Translations under genes and position numbers: made by a program
The notes under the pieces: generated by a model
The model's database searches: none
What the model saw: the letters and a program-made list of their open reading frames with translations, nothing else
What the model was told of the DNA's origin: nothing
Part shown: positions 44,296-53,633 of the stretch, piece after piece
How the letters are laid out: the number at the start of each line of letters is the position of its first letter
Numbering within the stretch: the first letter of the stretch is position 1
Assembly: GCA_030220185.1 (NCBI GenBank)
Contig: JASPKZ010007545.1
Location: forward strand, 434,001-498,000
Source: Diploptera punctata
Lineage: Eukaryota; Arthropoda; Insecta; Blattodea; Blaberidae
DNA length: 64,000 bases
Direction of reading: 5' to 3'

Positions 44296-44689
44296 AGTAA
44301 AAAGTTTGGTTAGTTTGAACACTTCCGCACAATGGTTCATATTCAAAACATTATCTATGCAGTCTCCTCTACGAGCTCTAGAAGTTTGTAATTAAAATTT
44401 CCTATCACACTGTATACACGATTTTCACATAAGAATATTCGCTGCAGATTTCAGTGATCCTTTACAATGCCGCTCACAAACGTTCAGTTGGCGAAGATCA
44501 TTCGATGTCAATTTCCAAGTTTATTAATAACGAAAATAAAGTATATCTAACATATATATAACAACGTCCGAATTAAATCAAAATACTAGATTAAAATTAC
44601 TGTCAACTGATATGGACTATTTTAAAAGATCAGTTAATCATTCCACATAGCAAAATTTAAGAACACCGTAATCAGGCAGGAAACAAAGA

Positions 44690-44875
44690 TCCAAAATTTT
44701 ATATCAGGTTTGATAAAATATGGACAATATGTATGGTATGGTCATGTTAGAAGCATTCCTGAGCAGAGAATGCATACAAATTGTTCCATTGGACTCCACA
44801 GAGCAGAAAGAAGACGGGCCAACCAAAGATTGTATGGATACAAGAGATTAAAATGTTGTCCCTAAATGCTATAGC
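44690..44875 (+). pseudogene. LINE reverse transcriptase C-terminal fragment
   Basis: Reads 'LIKYGQYVWYGHVRSIPEQR' then a shifted 'WTPQ'-like and 'ERRRANQRLYGYKRL' segment, the usual 'GHV.RMP..R...GRRRRGRP' C terminus. About 180 bp only, no clear tail. Confidence 0.55.
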
Positions 44876-44879
44876 TTTG

Positions 44880-45415
44880 GATCAAATATAATTAATAATA
44901 TAACTTCACGCCCGTTTACAATCAAACTCTCAATATCCTTTACTCCATTCACAATAATTCTCTGTATAAGCAGATGTGATTATTATTCTTCGAGTCTTTC
45001 ATAAACACACTTCACGTTGTAGTATTTTTTTCACTTTCGCATAAACACTATCTTGCAACACTATTTTCCTCTTTACCCTACAGATCACTTTCCAGTCGCC
45101 TTCCCGACTACTACCGTCTCACTATTGACTGCCGACCGACTCACATTCCGCACATATGCTGAAGTCGAACTATCTGGAAGCCCAATTTTGTTTCTCCCAC
45201 GAATAGAAACATCGAGAGGCCGGTTCTACCTAAAATTCAAGCACAGACATATCTTGAAAGCTTCGTGTGACTTTCCCGTCTCACGAGTCGCATATCATGA
45301 ATCACCTTTAACGTTCAAAGCTAGATTTGAGAATTTGGATGGATCCTGCGAAATTCAAAGCCTGTCCAACAATATGTCAAAATATCAATAGTGAAGAATA
45401 TATTTGAGGAAGCAG
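44880..45415. other. No assigned feature
   Basis: An open frame of 112 codons (45053-45391) has no motif that I recognise and is uninterrupted by chance or as part of an unknown repeat. It stops just before the LINE. Confidence 0.35.
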
Positions 45416-45738
45416 ATAATAATAATAATAATAATAGGTGGCCAGGAGAAGGTAGTCAGGAATCAGGAAGCTTTGCATTATACTATGGGGGTGCAGAAAG
45501 ACCTGCATTTGGAACGGGTTTTTTAGTCAGAAGGAGGATCCTATCCGCTATCCGAGATATTAAGTTTGTTAGTGATAGGATATCATACATAATTCTAAAG
45601 GGTAAACGACATGATTTTATAATTGTAAATGTACATGCCCCCACAGAAGATAAAGATGACAAGATCAAGGATGAGTTCTATGACGAATTAGAATGCTTAT
45701 TTGATAGCCTTTCACGATATCATATGAAATTGTCTTAG
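45391..45738 (+). pseudogene. Family A endonuclease, middle fragment
   Basis: Apurinic-type (EEP) endonuclease domain that nicks target DNA. Reads 'GTGFLVRRRILSAIRDIKFV' and 'IIVNVHAPTEDKDDKIKDEF', then a premature stop in 'YHMKLS'. The next block should be 'GDFNAK'; one A is missing before it, and the same base is missing in copy 2. The N-terminal Asn and Glu catalytic blocks are truncated here but present in copy 2. Confidence 0.8.
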
Positions 45739-45843
45739 GAGATTTTAATGCAAAAGTGGGGCGGGAAGATATATTCAAACCAACAATAGGCAAATTCAGT
45801 CTTCATGAAGATAGTAACGACAACGGGGTTAGATTAGTCACAT

Positions 45844-47886
45844 TTGCCACATCAAAGAATCTCATTGTTTAAGAGCACAACATTTCAGCATAAGGATATT
45901 CATAAATACACCTGGACGTCCCCAGATGGAGAAACTCGGAACCAGATAGATCATGTATTAGTGGATAAACGCTGGCACAGTAGCATCATTGATATTAGAT
46001 CAGTTAGAGGGACAGACTGCAATTCAGATCATCATCTGGTCAGGGTGAAAATCAGACAACGGCTATCGCTTATGAGAGGAACAAACGCTAAAGATGATTC
46101 TGTAAAATATGAATTAAAAAACTTGAAAAATGATGAAATGCGGCAAGAATACCAAATCAAAATTGCTAACAGATTTGAAGTACTGGAATCTTCAGATGAC
46201 AATGTGGCAAACGAAGAAGAAACTGATATAAATAAAGAATGGGAGGCTATAAGAGATACTATTAAATTGTCAGCATCAGAAAGCATTGGTTGTTTAAAAA
46301 AGAGGCAAAACAAGAAATGGTTTGATGAGGAATGTGCCGACATTGTAAAGAAAAGAAAGCTAGCAAAAATGAAATGGTTACACGAGCCAAATGAGGTAAA
46401 TTTAGAGCAATTGGGTAGTGTTAGACGGGAAACCACCAAGTTACTAAAGAGTAAGAAGAGGGAATATTTGAGAGAGAAGATTAATGATCTTGAAATGAAT
46501 GCAAAAAATAGGAACATTAGAGAATTATATCAGGGAATTAGTATAGAGAAGAAAGGGTTTCAGGCTAGAACAAACATAATTCGGAATGAAAATGGGGATA
46601 TGATTGCAGATTCCAAGAGTATATTAAATAGATGGAAAAGTTATTTTAATCAGCTATTAAATGTACATACAGAACAGGACATTGAGGAGGATAAGTTACA
46701 GACAGCAGAAATGCTAGTCGCAGAGCCAAGTGCATTAGAGGTTGAAATGGCAATTGAAAAATTGAAGATGTATAAAGCATCAGGTTCAGATGAGATCCCA
46801 GCAGAACTGATAAAATCAGGGGGAGAAAAATTGATGGACAAGATACGCTGGTTGCTTAGTATGATTTGGGAAAAAGAAGCTCTTCCAGATGAATGGAAGG
46901 AATCAATTATCGTACCAATTTATAAGAAAGGAGATAAAACTGATTGCAACAACTATAGGGGCATCTCATTACTTTCAACTTCGTACAAAATTCTAACAAA
47001 TATATTAGTAAGCAGACTTACTCCCTATATTGATGACATTCTAGGAGATCATCAATGTGCATTTAGAAGAAACAGGTCTACAACAGATCAGATTTTTAGT
47101 ATAAGACAGATTTTAGAAAAGAAATGGGAATATAATGGTACTGTACATCAACTATATGTAGACTTCAAAAAAGCATATGATTCAATTAAGAGGGAGAAGT
47201 TATATAGTATCCTGCTGGAGTTCGGAATTCCTAAAAAGTTAGTTAGACTTATACGAATGTGTCTAAATGGCTCAACGAGTAGGGTGCGTGTAGGCAAACA
47301 GTTTTCAGACACTTTTGAAATCCAGAATGGGTTGAAGCAAGGAGATGCACTATCTCCTCTACTATTTAATTTTGTACTAGAGCATGCCATTAAATCTTTA
47401 GAGAATGAGGAAGGCTTACAACTGAATGGTATTAATAAGCTGTTAGTTTATGCTGATGATGTAGTACTACTGGCCGATAGCGAGGAGATACTAAAGGCCA
47501 ACACGCACACACTATTGAGTAACACTAAGAAATTAGGACTGGAAGTAAATATCAGTAAAACTAAATATATGGTCACACGTAGAAATACATTATATAATGG
47601 AAATGGACAGCTAATGACAAATGAGGGAAATTTTGAGGAATTGGCTGAATTCAAATACCTAGGAACAATAATCACAAATAGGAATGAGATGCACAAAGAA
47701 ATTAAACATAGGCTCAATTCTGGAAATGCATGCTATTATGCATTGCAGAGACTTTTGATGTCCCAACTCCTTTCAAAAAACGTTAAGCTGAAAATATATA
47801 AAAACTATTATTCTACCAGTTATATTATATGGGTGCGAAACATGGACTCTTACTTTAAGGGAGGAAAGGAGATTACGAGTATTTGA
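45844..47886 (+). CDS. Family A endonuclease C terminus plus reverse transcriptase (680 codons, interrupted ORF)
   Basis: Longest open frame in the window. Residues ~15-80 are the end of the EEP endonuclease, with 'YTWTSPDG', 'NQIDHVLV' and the catalytic 'SDHHLVRV'. A charged linker with 'KKRQNKKWFDEEC' follows to ~300. Residues ~300-590 are the reverse transcriptase: 'YKASGSDEIPAELIK', 'PIYKKGDKTDCNNYRGISLL', 'HQCAFRRNRSTTDQIF', 'LYVDFKKAYDSI' (first Asp), 'NGLKQGDALSPLLFN' and 'LVYADDVVLLAD' (catalytic Asp pair, about residue 536). Then 'FKYLGTIITNRNEMH'. One extra A at about 47800 shifts it out of frame before 'YGCETWT', so the C-terminal domain lies in another frame. The ATG is not the native start; an extra T near 45870 severed the upstream endonuclease. 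Best-preserved RT here, but not intact. Confidence 0.85.
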   Translation: MPHQRISLFKSTTFQHKDIHKYTWTSPDGETRNQIDHVLVDKRWHSSIIDIRSVRGTDCNSDHHLVRVKIRQRLSLMRGTNAKDDSVKYELKNLKNDEMRQEYQIKIANRFEVLESSDDNVANEEETDINKEWEAIRDTIKLSASESIGCLKKRQNKKWFDEECADIVKKRKLAKMKWLHEPNEVNLEQLGSVRRETTKLLKSKKREYLREKINDLEMNAKNRNIRELYQGISIEKKGFQARTNIIRNENGDMIADSKSILNRWKSYFNQLLNVHTEQDIEEDKLQTAEMLVAEPSALEVEMAIEKLKMYKASGSDEIPAELIKSGGEKLMDKIRWLLSMIWEKEALPDEWKESIIVPIYKKGDKTDCNNYRGISLLSTSYKILTNILVSRLTPYIDDILGDHQCAFRRNRSTTDQIFSIRQILEKKWEYNGTVHQLYVDFKKAYDSIKREKLYSILLEFGIPKKLVRLIRMCLNGSTSRVRVGKQFSDTFEIQNGLKQGDALSPLLFNFVLEHAIKSLENEEGLQLNGINKLLVYADDVVLLADSEEILKANTHTLLSNTKKLGLEVNISKTKYMVTRRNTLYNGNGQLMTNEGNFEELAEFKYLGTIITNRNEMHKEIKHRLNSGNACYYALQRLLMSQLLSKNVKLKIYKNYYSTSYIIWVRNMDSYFKGGKEITSI

Positions 47887-48256
47887 GAATAAAGTTCTTA
47901 GGAAAATTTTTGGACCAAAGAGAGATGAACAGACAGGTGAATGGAGAAGACTACATAACAATGAACTACATGGTCTTTATAGGAAGCCAGATATAATAAG
48001 AACAGTTAAGTCCCATAGACTGCGATGGGCAGGACATGTTGCGCGTATGGGGAATGAAAGACGTGCATGGAAACTTCTTGTAGGAAAGCCAGAAGGAAAA
48101 CGCCCAGTTGGTAGACCAAGAATGAGGTGGGAGAACAACATTAACTATGATTTGAGGGAAGTAGATTATACAGGGAATGATTGGAAAGCATTAGCTCAGG
48201 ATAGGGATGTATGGAGAGCTTATGTCCGTGCGGCCATGAACCTACGGGTTCGATAG
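47800..48256 (+). pseudogene. Family A RT C-terminal domain
   Basis: Continues the 45844-47886 protein in another frame: 'YGCETWTLTLREERRLRVFE', 'KIFGPKRDEQTGEWRRLHN' and, from 48047, 'AWKLLVGKPEGKRPVGRPR' and 'DVWRAYVRAAMNLRVR' then stop at 48254-48256. The last 25 bp plus (GTAA)n form the 3' end recognised by the element's own machinery (inferred from its constancy in all copies). Confidence 0.8.
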
Positions 48257-48277
48257 TGCCAGTGAGTAAGTAAGTAA

Positions 48278-48341
<64 letters not shown>

Positions 48342-48343
<2 letters not shown>

Positions 48344-48400
48344 CATGATTTTAACTGACAGAATTAAGGCCATAAGGCCTTCTCTTCCACTCAACCAGCG
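48342..48400 (-). mobile_element. Retroposon 3' end, minus strand
   Basis: Inverse of the terminus at 20950-21004: 'aaggccataaggccttctc' next to AAT repeats. Its (ATT)n tail is the array shared with copy 1's target. Confidence 0.55.
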
Positions 48401-48493
48401 AATAGTAAAATTATACAAACATAATATACGTATTCGGTTCTCCGGGCGGGGACTACTTCAGGGAACCCATGCCAAAGGCTCAAACACAGGGAC

Positions 48494-48694
48494 ATGTTCC
48501 TAGGAACATGGAATGTTAGGACTTTATACAATAGTGGGGCACTAGAGATATTAACGCGGGAACTAGATAAATCGCCCTTGGATATAGTCGCTTTACAGGA
48601 AGTTAGGTGGCCAGGAGAAGGTAGTCAGGAATCAGGAACCTTTGCATTATTCTATGGGGTGCAGAAAGACCTGCATTTGGAACGGGTTTTTTAG
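48494..48694 (+). pseudogene. Family A endonuclease N terminus (copy 2)
   Basis: 66 codons: EEP endonuclease first blocks 'GTWNVRT' and 'LQEVRW'. Shifted out of frame by a missing G at about 48655 relative to copy 1. The ATG is plausible as the real start because nothing similar precedes it, but a few more upstream codons are possible. Confidence 0.75.
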
Positions 48695-48923
48695 TCAGAA
48701 GGAGGATCCTATCTGCTATCCGAGATATTAAGTTTGTTAATGATAGGATATCATACATAATTCTAAAAGGTAAACGACATGATTTTATAATTGTAAATGT
48801 ACATGCCCCCACAGAAGATAAAGATGACACGATCAAGGATGAGTTCTATGAAGAATTAGAATGCTTATTTGATAGCCTTTCACGATATCATATGAAATTG
48901 TCATAGGAGATTTTAATGCAAAA

Positions 48924-49745
48924 GTGGGACGGGAAGATATATTCAAACCAACAATAGGCAAATTCAGTCTTCATGAAGATAGTAACGACAACGGGGTTAG
49001 ATTAGTCACATTTGCCACATCAAAGAATCTCATTGTTAAGAGCACAACATTTCAGCATAAGGATATTCATAAATACACCTGGACGTCCCCAGATGGAGAA
49101 ACTCGGAACCAGATAGATCATGTATTAGTGGATAAACGCTGGCACAGTAGCATCATTGATGTTAGATCAGTTAGAGGGACAGACTGCAATTCGGATCATC
49201 ATCTGGTCAGAGTGAAAATCAGACAACGGCTATCGCTTATGAGAGGAACGAATGCTAAAGATGATTCTGTAAAATATGAATTAAAAAACTTGAGAAATGA
49301 TGAAATGCGGCAAGAATACCAAATCAAAATTGCTAATAGATTTGAAATACTGGAATCTTCAGATGACAATGTGGCAAACAAAGAAGAACCTGATATAAAT
49401 AAAGAATGGGAGGCTATAAGAGATACTATTAAATTGTCAGCATCAGAAAGCATTGGTTGTTTAAAAAAGAGGCAAAACAAGAAATGGTTTGATGAGGAAT
49501 GTGCCGACATTGTAAAGAAAAGAAAACTAGCAAAAATGAAATGGTTACACGAGCCAAATGAGGTAAATTTAGAGCAATTGGGTAGTATTAGACGGGAAAC
49601 CACTAAGTTACTAAAGAGTAAAAAGAGGGAATATTTGAGAGAGAAGATTAATGATCTTGAAATGAATGCAAAAAATAGGAACATTAGAGAATTATATCAG
49701 GGAATTAGTATAGAGAAGAAAGGGTTTCAGGCTAGAACAACATAA
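48924..49745 (+). pseudogene. Family A endonuclease C terminus and linker (copy 2)
   Basis: Open for 273 codons from 'MGREDIFKPTIGKFSLHED' through 'HKYTWTSPDGETRNQIDH', the catalytic 'SDHHLVRV' and the basic linker, ending at 'GFQARTT', where an A is lost from 'aacaaacat'. The upstream 'GDFNAKV' block overlaps the first codons in the same frame. Confidence 0.8.
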
Positions 49746-49765
49746 TTCGAAATGAAAATGGGGAT

Positions 49766-50918
49766 ATGATTGCAGATTCTAGGAGTATATTAAATAGATG
49801 GAAAAGTTACTTTAATCAGCTATTAAATGTACATACAGAACAGGACATTGAGGAGGATAAGTTACAGACAGCAGAAATGCTAGTCGCAGAGCCAAGTGCA
49901 TTAGAGGTTGAAATGGCGATTGAAAAATTGAAGATGTATAAGCATCAGGTTCAGATGAGATCCCAGCAGAACTGATAAAATCAGGGGAGAAAAATTGATG
50001 GACAAGATATGCTGGTTGCTTAGTATGATTTGGGAAAAAGAAGCTCTTCCAGATGAATGGAAGGAATCAATTATCGTACCAATTTATAAGAAAGGAGATA
50101 AAACTGATTGCAACAACTACAGGGGCATCTCATTACTTTCAACTTCATACACAATTCTTACAAATATATTAGTAAGCAGACTTACTCCCTACATTGATGA
50201 CATTCTAGGAGATCATCAATGTGCATTTAGAAGAAACAGGTCTACAACAGATCAGATTTTTAGTATAAGCAGATTTTAGAAAAGAATGGGAATATAATGG
50301 CACTGTACATCAACTATATGTAGACTTCAAAAAAGCATATGATTCAATTAAGAGGGAGAAGTTATATAGTATCCTGCTGGAGTTCGGAATTCCAAAAAGT
50401 TAGTTAGACTTATACGAATGTGTCTAAATGGCTCAAATAGTAGGGTGCGTGTAGGCAAACAGTTTTCAGACACTTTTGAAATCCAGAATGGGTTGAAGCA
50501 AGGAGATGCACTATCTCCTCTACTATTTAATTTTGTACTAGAGCATGCCATTAAATCTTTAGAGAATGAGGAAGGCTTACAACTGAATGGTATTAATAAG
50601 CTGTTAGTTTATGCTGATGATGTAGTACTATTGGCCGATAGCGAGGAGATACTAAAGGCCAACACACACACACTATTGAGTAACACTAAGAAATTAGGAC
50701 TGGAAGTAAATATCAGTAAGACTAAATATGTGGTCACAGGTAGAAATTCAGTATATAATGGAGATGGACGGCTAATGACAAATGAGGGAAATTTTGAGGA
50801 AGTGGCTGAATTCAAATACCTAGGAACAATAATCACAAATAGGAATGAGACGCACAAAGAAATTAAGCATAGGCTCAATCTGGAAATGCATGCTATTATG
50901 CATTGCAGAGACTTTTGA
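49766..50918 (+). pseudogene. Family A reverse transcriptase (copy 2), three frame pieces
   Basis: Pieces 49766-49975, 49995-50279 and 50418-50918 hold the RT blocks in order: 'LPDEWKESIIVPIYKKGDK', 'HQCAFRRNRSTTDQIF', 'NGLKQGDALSPLLFN' and 'LVYADDVVLLADSEE'. The C-terminal domain follows at 50992-51413 in two more frames. Differences from copy 1 are a low percentage of substitutions plus one-base deletions. Confidence 0.8.
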
Positions 50919-51587
50919 TGTCCCAACTCCTTTCAAAAAACGTTAAGCTGAAAATATATAAAACTATTATTCTACCAGTTATATTATATGGGTGCGAACA
51001 TTGACTCTTACTTTAAGGGAGGAAAGGAGATTACGAGTATTTGAGAATAAAGTTCTTAGGAAAATTTTTGGACCAAAGAGAGATGAACAGACAGGTGAAT
51101 GGAGAAGACTACATAACAATGAACTACATGGTCTTTATAGGAAGCCAGATACAATAAGAACAGTTAAGTCTCGTAGACTGCTATGGCAGGACATGTTGCA
51201 CGTATGGGGAATGAAAGACGTGCATGGAAGCTTCTTGTAGGAAAGCCAGAGGGAAAACGCCCAGTTGGTAGACCAAGAATGAGGTGGGAGAACAACATTA
51301 ACTATGATTTGAGGGAAGTAGATTATACGGGGAATGATTGGAAAGCATTAGCTCAGGATAGGGATGTATGGAGAGCTTATGTCCGCGCGGCCATGAACCT
51401 ACGGGTTCGATAGTGCCAGTGAGTAAGTAAGTAAGTAAGTATTGCTATTTTAAAATTTTATTAAAATATAAACTAAACAAAAGACAATGGAGATAGATGA
51501 GATATAAATGAACGGAGAAAAAATACAAATTTGGATACAGGAACATAATTATACATTGTAACCCTGTTCAATAACAAAATACATATA

Positions 51588-52456
51588 GTACACCTATCAT
51601 ATTCAAACCTCCTACACTTTAATTAATCATAACTCTCAAAATAAGCGGAATTATGAAATGAGGTTGGTATTAAAAGAAAGAGAAACTCTAGGATTTTTTT
51701 TTCATTGTTGCAGTTAATTCATTTGTCGCATGTTGGACAATAGTGATATAAAACAAAATGGCGTCACCTCAGCAACGTGCACGAACTGTTTTCTGGTATG
51801 CAGAGACGAAGTCAATAATAATTTACAGTGCAAAGAAAATACCAAATGTAAACGCTTGGTGCGGCCTGATGAAGAACAGGATTATAGGTCATTTTTTCTT
51901 CCAAGAGAAGTCAATAAATGGCCCGGTATACCAAGACATGTTGGAACAGTTCTTGTACCCCCAAGTAGCTGATCCGCAACCCCAAGTAATCTTTCATCAA
52001 GATGGAGCCGCACCACACTGGAGACTGGATGTTCGAAATTCACTCAAAGAATCCTTCCCAGATAGGCGGATTGGATGCAGCGGACCAATGTGCAGGCCGA
52101 CACGTTCGCCAGACATCACTCCACTGGATTTCTTCCTCTAGAGATATGTAAAAGACCGTGTGTTTGCGATTCTAGTACAAGGTCTTCAAGATTTACGAAC
52201 CCGTATCCTTGAAACAATTGCAACAGTACCAATGGACATGTTGGACAGGACGTGGCACGAAATCGAATACAGACTTGATATTGCTCGTGCTACTAATGGT
52301 GTAATATAGAGGTGTTTTAGTGTGTGGCAAATATGTGGTAATGAACATTCTTTGAGTTTCTGTTTCGTTTAATACCGGCCTCATTTCATAATTCCGCATA
52401 CTATGTTAGTTATGATTAATTCAAACGTGGGAGGTTTGAATGGGACACCCTGTATA
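51588..52456 (+). mobile_element. DD41D mariner-like element with ~105-bp inverted repeats
   Basis: Terminal inverted repeats 51588-51695 and 52352-52456 ('attcaaacctcc', 'aattaatcataact', 'gcggaattatgaaatgagg'). The right terminus reads '...gggacaccctgtata', so the target is TA. About 870 bp; complete elements are about 1.3 kb, so part of the transposase is deleted (see next entry). Lies 150 bp after LINE copy 2. Confidence 0.85.
51758..52310 (+). pseudogene. DD41D transposase with internal deletion
   Basis: Starts with 'MASPQQRARTVFWYAETKS', the beginning of the N-terminal helix-turn-helix (DUF4817-like), then jumps directly to 'NVNAWCGLMKNRIIGHFFF' of the catalytic domain: the rest of the DNA-binding part and the first Asp block are missing. 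'VIFHQDGAAPHW' and 'TRSPDITPLDFFL' carry Asp 2 and 3 with 41 residues between. The Trp codon after 'DFFL' is a TAG (52139-52141). The frame then continues 'RYVKDRVFAILVQ' to a stop at about 52308. Dead, but young enough to keep a long frame. Confidence 0.85.
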
Positions 52457-52459
52457 TTG

Positions 52460-53630
52460 ATTGAAAACATTTTAATGGACAAGTTAAATTTGCATTGGTG
52501 TAAGTAATTATCATCAACAGTAAAACTGAAATAATTTTAAGCTTAAAAATTCAATAAAATACAAGTCCCTTTACTAAATTTTGATTCATGTGACATCGTT
52601 ATATGAAAGTATTACAATTTTTCGTTGCAAAATTTAGTACGCTACGTTTTGCGTTATGTTCATTTCTTAAGGAAAATATATGTGACCTACAGTACTGTAA
52701 CATTAACCCGTTCAGATGAACAATAAATGAAGACTTCTCAAATGTTAGTGTTCACTGCTATAGTCTAGGGTGTGATCACAGAGTGACTGCAGCTTCCTTT
52801 TAAAGTCGGATTGAATTTCCTGGTAGAGGTTTATCGGGATTTTCCTAAAATTACAGGAAAAATACCGCCTTGAAATGTTTTGTTTAATATTCTCAAGAAA
52901 TGAAGTTCAAGCAGCAAAATAAAATAGTTTATTGCAACAATATAAATAAATCATAATTCCTGTGAAAGACGGAAGTGAAGTGGGAGTTGAAATACCGGGA
53001 TCAAACCCAGACATAACAATATATTCTTAGAGAAAGAAGCAATATCGAAGGTTCAGAGAAGAAATGAAAACAACCGGCGGAAAAACTCGCAATAAACCAC
53101 GTATTCAAAATGATTGACACAACTAGAAAAACGAAGTCAGAGAGTATGTTTGAAATTATTACTCACTAGAATATATATATATAATGAATTAATAAATTGA
53201 AATTATTAAAAAGATCCGTATTGGTCAACATATACAAATTCTAAATATAATAGCGATTTTCAATGTGAGGAATAAAAACATAGTTAGTTGAAGAAAGAAT
53301 AACTTCATAGATGTTAGAAAAAAAAGTAACTTTAGCCGGAAAGGCTTATTCTTCATTTTATTTGATACTACATCTGATTTCAATACAATAAGATATTGTA
53401 AAATATCAGAAAACTAAATACTGATGAACTGTATTGTAATTTAAAAAAGAATAGACGACACTTTCACCGACAAGAATACATCATTACAGACTTAATTAGA
53501 AGTTGTACAATTAAACAAGCAAGCTACTCCGTAAATCCATATAAATTATATGGACATACATATCAATATCATCAGCACTCAACTTCTATATGGCCAATTG
53601 AAAATAAATAATTTCAATTTACAAAATTAT
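52460..53630. other. No clear feature; possible SINE scrap at 52760-52870
   Basis: 'tagaggtttatcgggatttt' near 52825 resembles the core of local SINEs, without a credible tRNA head. The rest is AT-rich and unassigned. Confidence 0.3.
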
Positions 53631-53633
53631 ATA

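Larger units (their letters stand above)
45416..48343 (+). mobile_element. Family A LINE copy 1, 5'-truncated, inserted in (AAT)n
   Basis: Element 45436-48279. It begins inside the endonuclease ('RWPGEGSQESG') right after (AAT)6 and ends 'gtgccagtgagtaagtaag' then (GTAA)n running into about 21 AAT repeats (48278-48343). AAT repeats on both sides suggest that the target was an AAT microsatellite, the target-site duplication being hidden in it. The body is nearly identical to 48603-51440. It encodes EN, RT and a C-terminal domain in three frame-broken pieces. Confidence 0.9.
48430..51440 (+). mobile_element. Family A LINE copy 2, longest copy
   Basis: Extends further 5' than copy 1. The endonuclease start is present: 'MFLGTWNVRTLYNSGALEIL' (from 48494) and 'DIVALQEVRWPG', which carry the catalytic Asn and Glu. 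After that the sequence follows copy 1 to the (GTAA)n tail at 51420-51440. A short 5' leader (48430-48493) may be the true 5' end. The ORF is broken about ten times, mostly by single-base losses in short runs (e.g. near 48655, 49740, 49940, 49985, 50270, 50285, 50395, 50878, 50998, 51185). Confidence 0.9.

Noticed and set aside
45053..45391. 112-codon open frame
   Set aside because: No recognisable motif, no visible gene structure, and it lies in repeat-rich DNA; not enough to call a gene.
46032..46517. 161-codon minus-strand frame, repeated at 49199-49684
   Set aside because: Antisense of the A-rich family A LINE linker; its Phe/Ser/Leu-rich composition mirrors the coding strand.
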